In this document: positions 44,261 through 53,110 of the stretch, in pieces
Position numbering within the stretch: the first letter of the stretch is position 1
Layout: every line of letters starts with the position of its first letter
NCBI RefSeq assembly: GCF_039544205.1
Contig: NZ_BAABLF010000004.1
Coordinates: 1 to 64,000, forward strand
Length of the DNA stretch: 64,000 bases
Direction of reading: 5' to 3'
From: Ferrimonas gelatinilytica
GTDB taxonomy: Bacteria > Pseudomonadota > Gammaproteobacteria > Enterobacterales > Shewanellaceae
Notes under the pieces: model-generated
Database searches by the model: none
The model's input: the letters and a program-made list of their open reading frames with translations, nothing else
Told to the model about the DNA's origin: nothing
Position numbers and translations under genes: made by a program

Positions 44261-46405
44261 ATGGCCATGACCTCTAACCCCCAACAACATGCCGCCCCGG
44301 TTGCCAGCCCACTGCTGGACAACCTCTTGTGGCTGGCGGCCTACCACGGGTTGCAGGCGGAGCCCCACAGCGTAGTGGCCAACATTCCCCTGTTGGAGGG
44401 GGATCTGCCGCTCTCCCACCTCGAAGATGCCGCCCGGCGGGCCGGTCTCAACAGTCGCCGGCTCAGCATGCCGCTGGCACAACTGGGTGGTACCGCACTC
44501 CCCTGCCTGCTGGCACTGAGAGACCAGCCACCGATGGTCCTGCTCTCCCTGGCCGATGACCAGGCAACCCTGCTCGACCCCCTATCCCAGGGCGAGCTGG
44601 TGTGGCCCCGCTCGCAGCTGGAGGCGGTCTACCTCGGGCAGGCGATACTGGTTAAGCCCGCATTGAAACCGGATAACCGGGCCGATACCCCGAAGACCGC
44701 GGAGGGACACTGGTTCTGGCAACCGGTACGCCGCTCTGCCAGCCTCTACCGAGACATCATCATCGCCTCGCTGCTGATCAACCTGTTCGCCCTGGTCTCG
44801 CCCCTGTTCATCATGAACGTGTACGACAGGATCGTGCCCAACCTGGCCTACGACTCCCTCTGGGTCCTGGCTCTCGGGGCGGCCATCGCATACCTGTTCG
44901 ATATCCTGCTCAAACAGGCGCGCGCCGCACTGATCGACTACGCCGGCAAGCAGACCGATCTCTCCGTCTCCCGAACCCTGTTCAGCCGCATGCTTGGGAT
45001 GCAGATGCAGCACCGCCCCCTCTCCACCGGTGCGATGGCCCGGCAGTTCGGTGAATTCGATTCGGTTCGTGAGTTCATCGCCTCCACCACCATAGGGACG
45101 CTGGTGGACCTGCCCTTCTCCCTTCTGTTCCTGGCCATCATCGCCTGGGTCGCCGGTCCGCTGGTTCTCCCCCCGCTGTTGGCCATTGTGCTGATGATAG
45201 CGATCACCGCTGCCCTGCAGCCGAAAATGGCCCACGCCAGTCAGCAGAGCCAGCGCTTTGCCGATCTGCGTCATGCTCACCTGTACGAGTCCATCACCGG
45301 GCTGGAGACCATCAAGAGCGCCGGCGCTGAGGGCGCAATCCAGTACAGCTGGGAAAAGATGCAGGCCCACAGCGCCGACTGGCAGATGAAAAGTCGCAAG
45401 CTGACCAACCTCGCCAGCCACCTCTGTGCCTTCCTGGTCCAGCTGTCGGTACTGCTGGTGGTGATCATCGGGGTCTACCGGCTGGAGAGTGGGCTGCTCT
45501 CCATGGGGGGGATCATCGCCGCCGTGATCCTCACCGGCCGCGCCATCAGCCCCATGGCCCAGATGATCGGCCTGCTCAGCCGGATGCATCAAATTAAAGC
45601 CACCGTTGGCAAGCTGGATGAGCTGATGCAGCTGCCCCAGGATACGGAAGCGCACAAGCACTACCCGGATGTCGGCCGGTTACAGGGGCGACTCCAGGCC
45701 AGTGACCTGCACTTTCGCTATGACGATAACGGGCCCGACAGCCTGAGGCAGGTCAATTTCTCCATCAATGCCGGAGAGCGTGTCGCGCTGATCGGTCGCA
45801 ACGGTTCAGGCAAGACCTCCTTGGCCAAGCTCTTACTGGGCTTGCTGCGCCCAAGCAGCGGCCAACTTCGCTTCGATGGCAAGGACAGCCTGCAACTGCA
45901 CAGCAGCTTCCTGCGCCACCAGATCGGCTACGTGCCCCAGGACGTCAAACTGTTTTACGGCAGCATCCGTGACAACATCCTGCTGGGATCCCACCAGGTC
46001 AGCGACGCCCAATTACTGGCGGCGGTGGAACGCTCCGGCGTGGCCCTCTTCACCGATCTGGACGCCGATGGCCTTAACCGCCAGGTGGGCGAGTCCGGCA
46101 GCGCCCTCTCCGCAGGACAGCGCCAGTCCGTCGCCCTGGCCCGCGCCCTTCTCAATGACCCCCCCATTCTTATCCTTGATGAGCCGACCGCCAGCCTGGA
46201 TGCCCGGGCAGAACGGCAGTTCACCCGAACCCTGGCCGCCCTGCCCAGGAACAAGACCATCGTCCTGATCACTCATAAGCAGCCGCTGCTGGAGCTGGTA
46301 GACAGGATCCTGGTACTGGAGCGGGGTCGCCTGGTGGCCAATGGCCCCAAATCCGAGGTGCTGAAAAAGCTGCGCCAGGACCAACCCAGCGAGGCGAGAG
46401 CATGA
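44261..46405 (+). CDS. lapB: type I secretion ABC transporter, LapB type
   Basis: 714-aa inner-membrane exporter of the adhesin. The N-terminal domain (1-135) resembles a C39 peptidase but has no catalytic Cys (LLWLAAYHGL where active enzymes have a Cys), so it is a C39-like substrate-docking domain. The transmembrane domain spans about 160-430. The ATPase has IGRNGSGKTS (near 511), Q-loop, signature LSAGQRQSVALARALL (near 616) and Walker B ILILDEPTASLD. It starts 8 bp after the adhesin and overlaps the next gene by ATGA. Confidence 0.93.
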   Translation: MAMTSNPQQHAAPVASPLLDNLLWLAAYHGLQAEPHSVVANIPLLEGDLPLSHLEDAARRAGLNSRRLSMPLAQLGGTALPCLLALRDQPPMVLLSLADDQATLLDPLSQGELVWPRSQLEAVYLGQAILVKPALKPDNRADTPKTAEGHWFWQPVRRSASLYRDIIIASLLINLFALVSPLFIMNVYDRIVPNLAYDSLWVLALGAAIAYLFDILLKQARAALIDYAGKQTDLSVSRTLFSRMLGMQMQHRPLSTGAMARQFGEFDSVREFIASTTIGTLVDLPFSLLFLAIIAWVAGPLVLPPLLAIVLMIAITAALQPKMAHASQQSQRFADLRHAHLYESITGLETIKSAGAEGAIQYSWEKMQAHSADWQMKSRKLTNLASHLCAFLVQLSVLLVVIIGVYRLESGLLSMGGIIAAVILTGRAISPMAQMIGLLSRMHQIKATVGKLDELMQLPQDTEAHKHYPDVGRLQGRLQASDLHFRYDDNGPDSLRQVNFSINAGERVALIGRNGSGKTSLAKLLLGLLRPSSGQLRFDGKDSLQLHSSFLRHQIGYVPQDVKLFYGSIRDNILLGSHQVSDAQLLAAVERSGVALFTDLDADGLNRQVGESGSALSAGQRQSVALARALLNDPPILILDEPTASLDARAERQFTRTLAALPRNKTIVLITHKQPLLELVDRILVLERGRLVANGPKSEVLKKLRQDQPSEARA

Positions 46406-47772
46406 CCACACTGCAGGCCAATCGCTACGACTGGGACGACCAGCTACTGTTTCATCCGCCCCGCTACAAGCGTCAGATGATCTGGCTTCTCGCCAGCTTT
46501 ACCCTCTGCTTCCTGCTTTGGGCCCACTTCAGCCGCCTGGATGAGGTCACCCGGGCCAATGGCAAGGTGATCCCCTCCTCCCAGATCCAGGTGATCCAGA
46601 GCATGGATGGTGGGGTGATCCAGGCGATTCTGGTGGCTGAAGGACAACTCGTCAGTGCCGGAACACCGCTGTTGCGCATCGATGATACCCGCTTCCGCTC
46701 CGACCTGGCCCAGCGGGAGCTGGAAACCCTCAACCTCACCCTTTCCCGGGCCCGCCTGCAAAGCCAGCTGGCCAGCGTGATTATCCAGCCAGACGAGGGC
46801 CCCCAGATCTGGCAACAACAGGTCCAAGTGCAGCGCCAGCCATTGACCTTCCCGACCCATGCGGCCCAACAGGCCCCGGACATGGTGGCCCAGCAGCAGG
46901 CGGAGTACCGGCAGCGGCTGGCCCAGCTGCAAAACAAATTGGATATCCAGTCCCAGGTCATTCAAAAAAAGGAAAATGAGCTCAAGGAGTTGGCCAGTAG
47001 GCTTCAGAACCTGGGCACCGGCTACCAGCTGCTGACCCGTGAACTGGCTATCACCCGTCCGCTGGCCGATAAGGGGATCGTCTCCGAGGTAGAGCTGATC
47101 AAGCTGCAGCGTCAGGCCAACGAAGCGGAGGGGCAACTGGCCTCGCTGAGGCAGATGCGCCCCTCGCTACTGCTGGAGCGGGACGAAGCGGTGCTGCAGC
47201 GGCGGGAGATCGCCTTGGCCTTCATCAGCGAAAGCCAAACCGAGTTGAACGAGATCAGCGCCCAGGTGGCGAGGCTCAACGAGGCCAATGTGGGGGTTCG
47301 CGACAAGGTTGACCGGACGCTGATCGTCTCACCGGTCTCCGGCACCATCAAAGCCCTACACATCAACACGCTGGGCGGGGTTGTCCAGCCCGGAGAGCCG
47401 CTGATCGAGATCGTCCCCTCGGAGGACAAGCTGCTGGTGGAGGCCCGGGTGGCCCCCCAGGACATCGCCTTCCTGCGCCCCGGACTGGAGGCGACGGTGA
47501 AGATCACCGCCTACGACTTCACCCGCTACGGCGGCCTCAGCGGCACCGTGGAGCACATCAGTGCCGACACCATCAGCGATGAAGAGGGTAACAGCTACTA
47601 CCTGGTTCGAATCCGCACCGAAGGCAGCCGCCTAGGCCGCTCCGACAGTCCGATGCCGATCATTCCCGGCATGGTCACCTCGGTGGACGTGCTCACCGGC
47701 GAGAAGTCCATTCTCGAGTACCTGCTGACGCCCATCCTCAGGGCCAAAGAGAGCGCCCTGAGAGAGAGATAA
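46402..47772 (+). CDS. lapC: type I secretion membrane-fusion protein, LapC type
   Basis: 456-aa HlyD-family periplasmic adaptor with one N-terminal transmembrane helix (MIWLLASFTLCFLLWAHF, near 24-41). A lipoyl half (VIQSMDGGVIQAILVAEG), a long coiled-coil hairpin (about 100-290, rich in Gln/Leu) and a C-terminal barrel (VSPVSGTIKALHINTLGGVVQPGEPLIEIVP) follow. It joins the ABC transporter to the outer-membrane channel. Overlaps lapB by 4 bp. Confidence 0.93.
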   Translation: MTTLQANRYDWDDQLLFHPPRYKRQMIWLLASFTLCFLLWAHFSRLDEVTRANGKVIPSSQIQVIQSMDGGVIQAILVAEGQLVSAGTPLLRIDDTRFRSDLAQRELETLNLTLSRARLQSQLASVIIQPDEGPQIWQQQVQVQRQPLTFPTHAAQQAPDMVAQQQAEYRQRLAQLQNKLDIQSQVIQKKENELKELASRLQNLGTGYQLLTRELAITRPLADKGIVSEVELIKLQRQANEAEGQLASLRQMRPSLLLERDEAVLQRREIALAFISESQTELNEISAQVARLNEANVGVRDKVDRTLIVSPVSGTIKALHINTLGGVVQPGEPLIEIVPSEDKLLVEARVAPQDIAFLRPGLEATVKITAYDFTRYGGLSGTVEHISADTISDEEGNSYYLVRIRTEGSRLGRSDSPMPIIPGMVTSVDVLTGEKSILEYLLTPILRAKESALRER

Positions 47773-47803
47773 ACACAAATTAATCATGCACTAAGGATGG
47801 AAG

Positions 47804-49132
47804 ATGATGAAAAGTTCGATACCGATAATCGCCCTGAGTGCTGCCTTGGTGATGGCCCTGCCTGCCCGGGCAAAGACTCTGGAGCAAACGGTGGCAGAGA
47901 CCCTGGACAGCAACCCCCAGGTGCGCCTCGAATACAACCAGTTCAAGGCTCGGGAGGAGCAGGTCAACCAGGCACGAAGCGACTATATGCCGCAGATCGA
48001 TCTCTATGGTCGCTACGGCTATCGCCAGTCCGATACCCCCACCGGGCGAAGCCGCAACGGTGACCATGATTTGGAGACCACGCCGACCGAGGCCGGTGTC
48101 AGCATCAGCCAGCTGATCTTCGACGGCTTCGGCACCACCGCCAATGTGGACCGTCTGAGCAAGGAGGCCGCCGCCAACCAGTGGGCCCTGTTCTCCCGGG
48201 CCGAAGACACCGCGCTGGAGGTGACTCGGGTCTATCTTGGCGTGATAAAGGCGCAACAGCTGCTGGAGCTGGCGGAGCACAATCTGGCCAACCACCAATC
48301 GATCCACGACAAGATCCTGCAGCGCTCTCAGTCGGGCCTGGGCTCCAGCGCAGACCTGGCCCAGAGCTCCGGTCGTCTGGCGCGGGCCCAGTCCAACCGC
48401 ATCGCCGCGGTCAACAACCTGCTGGATGCGCAAACCCAGTTTCGCACCGTCACCAATATGGATGCGGAGGAGCTGATCCTGCCGATGCCGGATCACGACC
48501 TGTTACCGGAAGACCGGATCAGCGCCATCGCCTCAGCGGACAACCATCCGCTGCTGCGCTCCGCCGAGCTGGACATTGCCGCCGCCCATGCCGAGCGTAA
48601 ATCTGCCCGGGGCGACTACTACCCGGAGCTGAGCCTGAGGCTGGACGGAGGCTGGGGGGATGACCTGGGCGATTACGAGGGCCATAACAATGATCTGGCC
48701 GCCACGCTGGAGCTGAAATACAACCTGTTTGCTGGCGGGGCCACCCGGGCCCGGTCACGGGAAGCGGCCTACAAGATAGGGTCCGCCAAATCGATCCAGG
48801 AGCGGGCCTACCGAGACGTCATCGAGGGGATGCGCCTCTCCTGGAACGCTTATGAACAGCTGGGTGTGCAGAAAACCTACCTGCGCCAACACGTCGAAGC
48901 CAGCAAGGAGGCACAGCTGGCGTACAGCGAGCAGTTCCGTCTCGGCCAACGTACCCTGCTGGATCTGCTGGATACGGAAAATGAGCTTTTCCGGGCCCGG
49001 GAGGACTTTGTTCGCGCCGAAATGGATGAGCTGCTCGCCAAGTACCGCATTCTCAACGCCAGCGGCCGCCTGCTGGATTCCCTTCGCGTCACCCGCCCCA
49101 GCGAATGGGCCGCCGAGCGCGATTATGAGTAA
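47804..49132 (+). CDS. lapE: TolC-family outer-membrane channel, LapE type
   Basis: 442-aa outer-membrane factor with a signal peptide (about 1-23, ending ARA) and two similar halves of paired helices and strands. Family segments are the start ETLDSNPQVRLEYNQFKAREEQVNQARSDY-like region, and VSISQLIFDGF and ATLELKYNLFAGG. It is the exit channel in which the adhesin's retention module would lodge. 31 bp after lapC. Confidence 0.92.
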   Translation: MMKSSIPIIALSAALVMALPARAKTLEQTVAETLDSNPQVRLEYNQFKAREEQVNQARSDYMPQIDLYGRYGYRQSDTPTGRSRNGDHDLETTPTEAGVSISQLIFDGFGTTANVDRLSKEAAANQWALFSRAEDTALEVTRVYLGVIKAQQLLELAEHNLANHQSIHDKILQRSQSGLGSSADLAQSSGRLARAQSNRIAAVNNLLDAQTQFRTVTNMDAEELILPMPDHDLLPEDRISAIASADNHPLLRSAELDIAAAHAERKSARGDYYPELSLRLDGGWGDDLGDYEGHNNDLAATLELKYNLFAGGATRARSREAAYKIGSAKSIQERAYRDVIEGMRLSWNAYEQLGVQKTYLRQHVEASKEAQLAYSEQFRLGQRTLLDLLDTENELFRAREDFVRAEMDELLAKYRILNASGRLLDSLRVTRPSEWAAERDYE

Positions 49133-49142
49133 GGAGTCAGGG

Positions 49143-49736
49143 ATGAAATTCATACCAACGGCGCTGTGTGCGCTACTGATGCTGGGTTGTGCCAGCGAAC
49201 CGGTCACCGATTGGGGCCAAACCGAACAACTCCAGGATCTCAGTGACGGGGATCAGGATGGCGTCATCATGGCGCGGGAAAACTGCGTGGGCAGCATCCA
49301 GGGGGCCAAAGTGGACAATGGCGGCTGCGGCTCCGTCAATGAGTTCTTGGCACGACGTGAGCTCAAGGTACTGTTTCCCAACAACAGTTCCATCATCGAC
49401 AACCAATACCTCGGTGAGATCGAATCCGTGGCGGAGTTTCTCAATCGCTACCCAAAATCCAGTGTCACCATCGAGGGTCACTGCAGCAAAGTGGGCAGCC
49501 GGGAGTACAACCTATTCCTCTCCCAGCGGCGGGCGGATGCGGTCCGAACAGTACTGATCCAGCAGTTTGACATCGATGCCGGGCGGGTCAAAGCGATAGG
49601 CTACGGCTTCGATCGACCGGTGGACAGCGGCGACGACCCCCTCGCCCACAGCCGCAATCGCCGCGTGATCGCCGAGCTCAGCACCGAGGACAGCGAAGCG
49701 GCCAAACGCTGGACCATCTGGACGGTGGGGCGCTGA
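49143..49736 (+). CDS. OmpA-family lipoprotein
   Basis: 197 aa with a lipobox (LMLGC, Cys18) and a C-terminal OmpA-like peptidoglycan-binding domain (about 75-185), including VTIEGHCSKVGSREYNLFLSQRRADAVRTVL and AIGYGFDRPV. The usual sequence is GHTD; here it is GHCSK. Between them is a short Cys-containing segment (ENCVGS and NGGCGS) that resembles a calcium-type repeat. AAGGAG lies at 49131-49136, overlapping the TolC gene stop. It probably anchors the secretion apparatus to the cell wall. A longer frame runs to 48852, but inside the TolC gene. Confidence 0.88.
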   Translation: MKFIPTALCALLMLGCASEPVTDWGQTEQLQDLSDGDQDGVIMARENCVGSIQGAKVDNGGCGSVNEFLARRELKVLFPNNSSIIDNQYLGEIESVAEFLNRYPKSSVTIEGHCSKVGSREYNLFLSQRRADAVRTVLIQQFDIDAGRVKAIGYGFDRPVDSGDDPLAHSRNRRVIAELSTEDSEAAKRWTIWTVGR

Positions 49737-49756
49737 GCACGGTGGCATAACCCAAA

Positions 49757-50425
49757 GTGAGAGGGGGCTTATACGCCGTTTGTGCCCTTTGGCTGTGTGT
49801 CGGCAACGCCCTGTCGGCGCCCTTGCCGGAGTTTAGCGCGCCGCAGCAGGCGCGCCTTGTCCGTCACTACGGCGACCAGGCCGCGTTGCGATACGATGCC
49901 TGGCGTCGGCTGATGACGGAGTTAGCCGGCCAGCCTGTGTCGCAACAGCTGGATAAGATTAACGTGTTTTTCAACCAATTTAGGTTTGATGACGACCAGA
50001 GGCTCTGGGGTGAAAACAACCACTGGGCCACGCCGATGGAGTTTATCGGCCTGGGGGCGGGAGATTGCGAGGATTTCGCTCTGGCCAAGTTTCTGTCGCT
50101 TCAGGCGCTGGGAGTCGACGGGGATCAACTGCGACTGGTGTATGTCAAAGCACTGCAGCTGGACCAGTTCCATATGGTTCTGGCCTATTACCCCAGCGCT
50201 GGCAGCGTGCCTCTGGTCCTGGATAACCTGGATGGGCAGATCCGACCCGCCAACGAGCGGCAGGACCTAGCTCCCATCTACAGCTTTAACGGTAAACGTC
50301 TCTGGTTGAGCGGCCCGAGGGGGGGCCAGGTGTTTCACAACCAGCCGGCACTGGATAATTGGGGTCGCTTCAATCGGCGGCGCTACCAAGGGGAGATGCG
50401 CCGCCCTCCCGGACTCAAGGAATGA
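49757..50425 (+). CDS. lapG: LapG-type periplasmic cysteine protease
   Basis: 222-aa bacterial transglutaminase-like cysteine proteinase with a signal peptide (about 1-21). The triad is visible: Cys104 in GAGDCEDFALAK, His139 in DQFHMVL and Asp156 in LVLDNLDG. In characterised systems LapG is calcium-dependent and cuts the adhesin after its N-terminal TAAG/PAAG motif to release biofilm cells, and the adhesin here has TAAG. The GTG start has a poor ribosome-binding site. Followed 4 bp later by the LapD-like gene. Confidence 0.93.
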   Translation: MRGGLYAVCALWLCVGNALSAPLPEFSAPQQARLVRHYGDQAALRYDAWRRLMTELAGQPVSQQLDKINVFFNQFRFDDDQRLWGENNHWATPMEFIGLGAGDCEDFALAKFLSLQALGVDGDQLRLVYVKALQLDQFHMVLAYYPSAGSVPLVLDNLDGQIRPANERQDLAPIYSFNGKRLWLSGPRGGQVFHNQPALDNWGRFNRRRYQGEMRRPPGLKE

Positions 50426-50429
50426 CGCC

Positions 50430-52370
50430 ATGACACTCTTCAAACAACTTTCACTGCTGATGCTGGCCGTGTTCATCACCGTCATCCTGGTATTGAGCTG
50501 GGGCCAACTGTCTGAGCTGCGCAGCTTTCTCTACCGTCAGATGCAGTCTGAGCTGGATAACAGCAGCCAGGCCCTGTCGCTGATGCTGCAGCCCTACATG
50601 GAGCAAGCGGACCGGGCCGGCGCCGAGACCATGATCACCGCCATGTTCGAGGGAGGCCTCTACCAGAGCATCACCCTGACCTGGCTGGCAGACGGCAGCA
50701 GCCAATCCTGGCAGGCAGACCCGTCCGCCGAGGGCGTCCCCCACTGGTTTCGCGACCTGCCCCTGTTTGTTCCCCCAACGCAGCAACGTCCCATCACCTC
50801 GGGCTGGCTGCAGCTTGGCGAGCTGGAGATCCAGGCCCATCCCGGCTATGGCTATCGTCAGCTCTGGAACAGCTTGCAGACCCTGCTCTGGCTCTGTGCC
50901 GGGCTTTTCCTGCTGATGCTGACCCTGGCCAAGTGGGGCCTGAGGCGGGTGCTTCATCCCCTGGAACAGGTGCGCCAGCACGCCGCCCGGGTGGCAGAAC
51001 ACCAGTTTGGCTGCCCGATCCCGGAGCCGCGCACCCAGGAGCTGGCAGCGATGGTGCGCAGCATCAACACCATGGAACACCATCTGAAATTGCAGTTTGA
51101 TGCCCATAAAGACCAGGTCAATGCCCTCCAGCACAGCTTACTAACGGATCCGGTCTCCTCCCTGCCCAACCGCCAGCACCTTCAGAACCGGCTCAGTTCC
51201 TGGCTGCAGGAGGGCAGTGACGGCGCGCTCTTCCTGCTGAGCCTGCCGATGCTGGAGCAGATCCGGGCGCAGTTCGGTTACCAGTTGCGGGACGAAGCCC
51301 TGGTTCGCCTGGCCGATGCCTTGCAACGTCTGCTGCAGCCACACAGCGAAGCGGTGGCCTGTCGCATCAGTGCCCATGAATTTGTGGTCGTGGCAGAATC
51401 GCTGAACTCGGCTCAACAGCAGCAGCTTGCTGAGCAACTGCAGCAGTTAGTCCACCGGGCCGATCAGTCCAGTGGCCTTAACGATCCTGAGCCCAGTGCT
51501 ATCGGCGCCGTTCGTCGCCAGGGCGAGCACTGCGCCCGCCAGATCCTGGCAGAATCGGACCAGGCGATGCGTCAGGCGCGGACTCAGAGGGAGTGCCTGG
51601 TCTGGTATGGCAACGCCGAGCGCACTCCGGTCAGCCTCGAGCAGTGGCGCCAACGACTGACCGAGGGATTGCAAAACCCCCTGGCGCTCCATCGCCAGCC
51701 GGTGATGGATGGGCACTCCCACCAGGTCCTGCACTGGGAGGTGTTCGGACGCCTGCGACAGGGCGACCAGGAGTTCGATGCCAGCAGGTTCCTCCCCTAT
51801 CTCGTCCTGTTGGGCAAGGGGGCTGAGTTTGATCGTAGCCTCATCACCCAGGTCCTGGCGCTGCCCGAACTCAAACCCGGCGCACCCCGGATGGCGATTA
51901 ATCTGACCAGCGAGGCGATCCAGGATGCGGAGTTCGGTCAATGGTTGATCGCCCGGCTGCAGAAGCGGGCCTACCCGGTGCAGTTTGAGATCAGCGAGCA
52001 GGTGGCACTGCATGGGGGGGAAAGCCTGATGGCTCTGCGGCGCGCCCTAAAAGAGATGGGCTACCCCTTCGGCGTCGATCACTTCGGACGTGCCCTGGGA
52101 TCCCTGGATTACCTTGAACAGCTGGCACCGGATTACCTTCGACTCGATCACGCCTACGGCCGCGAGTCGACCCCCCAGCAACAGCAGCTGTGCCGAGCTT
52201 TGTGCCTGACTGCTTACGGCCTGCAGATTGAGGTGTTCCTGTGCGGGGTAGAATCGGTCCAGGCCCTGCAGGCCTGGCAACCGCTGGAGCTCACCGGCTA
52301 CCAGGGCTTCATTCATCCACCCCAGCCGCTGCAGGCCACCCCGGTCGAGCCCGCAGAGCGGACCGACTGA
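50430..52370 (+). CDS. lapD: LapD-type c-di-GMP receptor
   Basis: 646-aa inner-membrane protein with TM1 at about 5-24, a periplasmic LapD_MoxY domain (to about 150), TM2 near 152-172 and HAMP. A degenerate GGDEF domain follows (RISAHEF near 311 in place of the RxGGDEF loop), then a degenerate EAL domain (HWEVFGRL near 434 in place of EAL). Catalysis is therefore unlikely, but the EAL fold can bind c-di-GMP. In the known system c-di-GMP-bound LapD sequesters LapG and keeps the adhesin on the cell. Last gene of the Lap locus. Confidence 0.93.
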   Translation: MTLFKQLSLLMLAVFITVILVLSWGQLSELRSFLYRQMQSELDNSSQALSLMLQPYMEQADRAGAETMITAMFEGGLYQSITLTWLADGSSQSWQADPSAEGVPHWFRDLPLFVPPTQQRPITSGWLQLGELEIQAHPGYGYRQLWNSLQTLLWLCAGLFLLMLTLAKWGLRRVLHPLEQVRQHAARVAEHQFGCPIPEPRTQELAAMVRSINTMEHHLKLQFDAHKDQVNALQHSLLTDPVSSLPNRQHLQNRLSSWLQEGSDGALFLLSLPMLEQIRAQFGYQLRDEALVRLADALQRLLQPHSEAVACRISAHEFVVVAESLNSAQQQQLAEQLQQLVHRADQSSGLNDPEPSAIGAVRRQGEHCARQILAESDQAMRQARTQRECLVWYGNAERTPVSLEQWRQRLTEGLQNPLALHRQPVMDGHSHQVLHWEVFGRLRQGDQEFDASRFLPYLVLLGKGAEFDRSLITQVLALPELKPGAPRMAINLTSEAIQDAEFGQWLIARLQKRAYPVQFEISEQVALHGGESLMALRRALKEMGYPFGVDHFGRALGSLDYLEQLAPDYLRLDHAYGRESTPQQQQLCRALCLTAYGLQIEVFLCGVESVQALQAWQPLELTGYQGFIHPPQPLQATPVEPAERTD

Positions 52371-52400
52371 GCAAGGTCAGTTTATGATGCTTAAGACAGC

Positions 52401-52428
52401 AAAACGCCGACCCTAGGGTCGGCGTTTT
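52401..52428. terminator. bidirectional terminator after lapD and the tRNA cluster
   Basis: A 13-bp stem AAAACGCCGACCC/GGGTCGGCGTTTT with loop TA lies between convergent transcription units. Confidence 0.9.
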
Positions 52429-52438
52429 GCAAAGAAGA

Positions 52439-52514
52439 TGGGGTGGCTAACGGGACTTGAACCCGCGACAACCGGAATCACAATCCGGGACTCTACCAAC
52501 TGAGCTATAGCCAC
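52439..52514 (-). tRNA. tRNA-His (GTG)
   Basis: Full cloverleaf on the minus strand: acceptor GTGGCTA/TAGCCAC, T-arm GGGTTCAAGTCCC, anticodon loop TTGTGAT with anticodon GTG, and encoded CCA. The extra G(-1) characteristic of tRNA-His is templated by C52515. Confidence 0.97.
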
Positions 52515-52606
52515 CACAGGAAAGGGGTAGAGACTCAGGCGAACGCTTCCGAACAAAGGGGATGATGCCTGAGACTTGCCGAGCACAGCGCTCAACAAGG
52601 GGAAGA

Positions 52607-52682
52607 TGGGGTGGCTAACGGGACTTGAACCCGCGACAACCGGAATCACAATCCGGGACTCTACCAACTGAGCTATAGCCAC
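52607..52682 (-). tRNA. tRNA-His (GTG), second copy
   Basis: Identical to the copy 168 bp away, including CCA and a templated G(-1) at 52683. The two genes are separated by an unrelated 92-bp spacer. Confidence 0.97.
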
Positions 52683-52704
52683 CAAAGATGTCGAACCATG
52701 AAAA

Positions 52705-52781
<77 letters not shown>

Positions 52782-53110
52782 ATCCTTGACGGCGGGTATA
52801 ATACTCAAGCCACCCTCAGGCGTCTACGGCAAAATCCATTTTTTCCTTCGGTCGCCGATTTTTTGACTAGCCCATGAAAGCCGGGCACAAGTTCGCACCC
52901 GCAATGGTAGTGGCATGGCGATTTTCTATCCAGATAAACTGACGTACTCTGGATCAAAGCGCTAAAAGGAAGGAACCTGTGGTTCAGGCTCGCCAAGACA
53001 GAGTGGCTTCGTCATGACAGCCGTTGCAGCGCCGTGCCCGACGCCTGCAGCACTGACCGGGGTCAACCTGCGGGTTCCCACCCTCTCCAGCAGCTCCTGA
53101 CCCGCTCCCG
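52782..53110. other. intergenic, no gene recognised
   Basis: About 330 bp between the tRNA cluster and the end of rep. It holds the tRNA promoter region but no protein-like frame. Confidence 0.4.

Noticed and set aside
44582..45661. A 359-codon minus-strand frame opposite lapB
   Set aside because: His/Gln/Gly-rich shadow with no signal or domain; the ABC transporter on the plus strand is certain.
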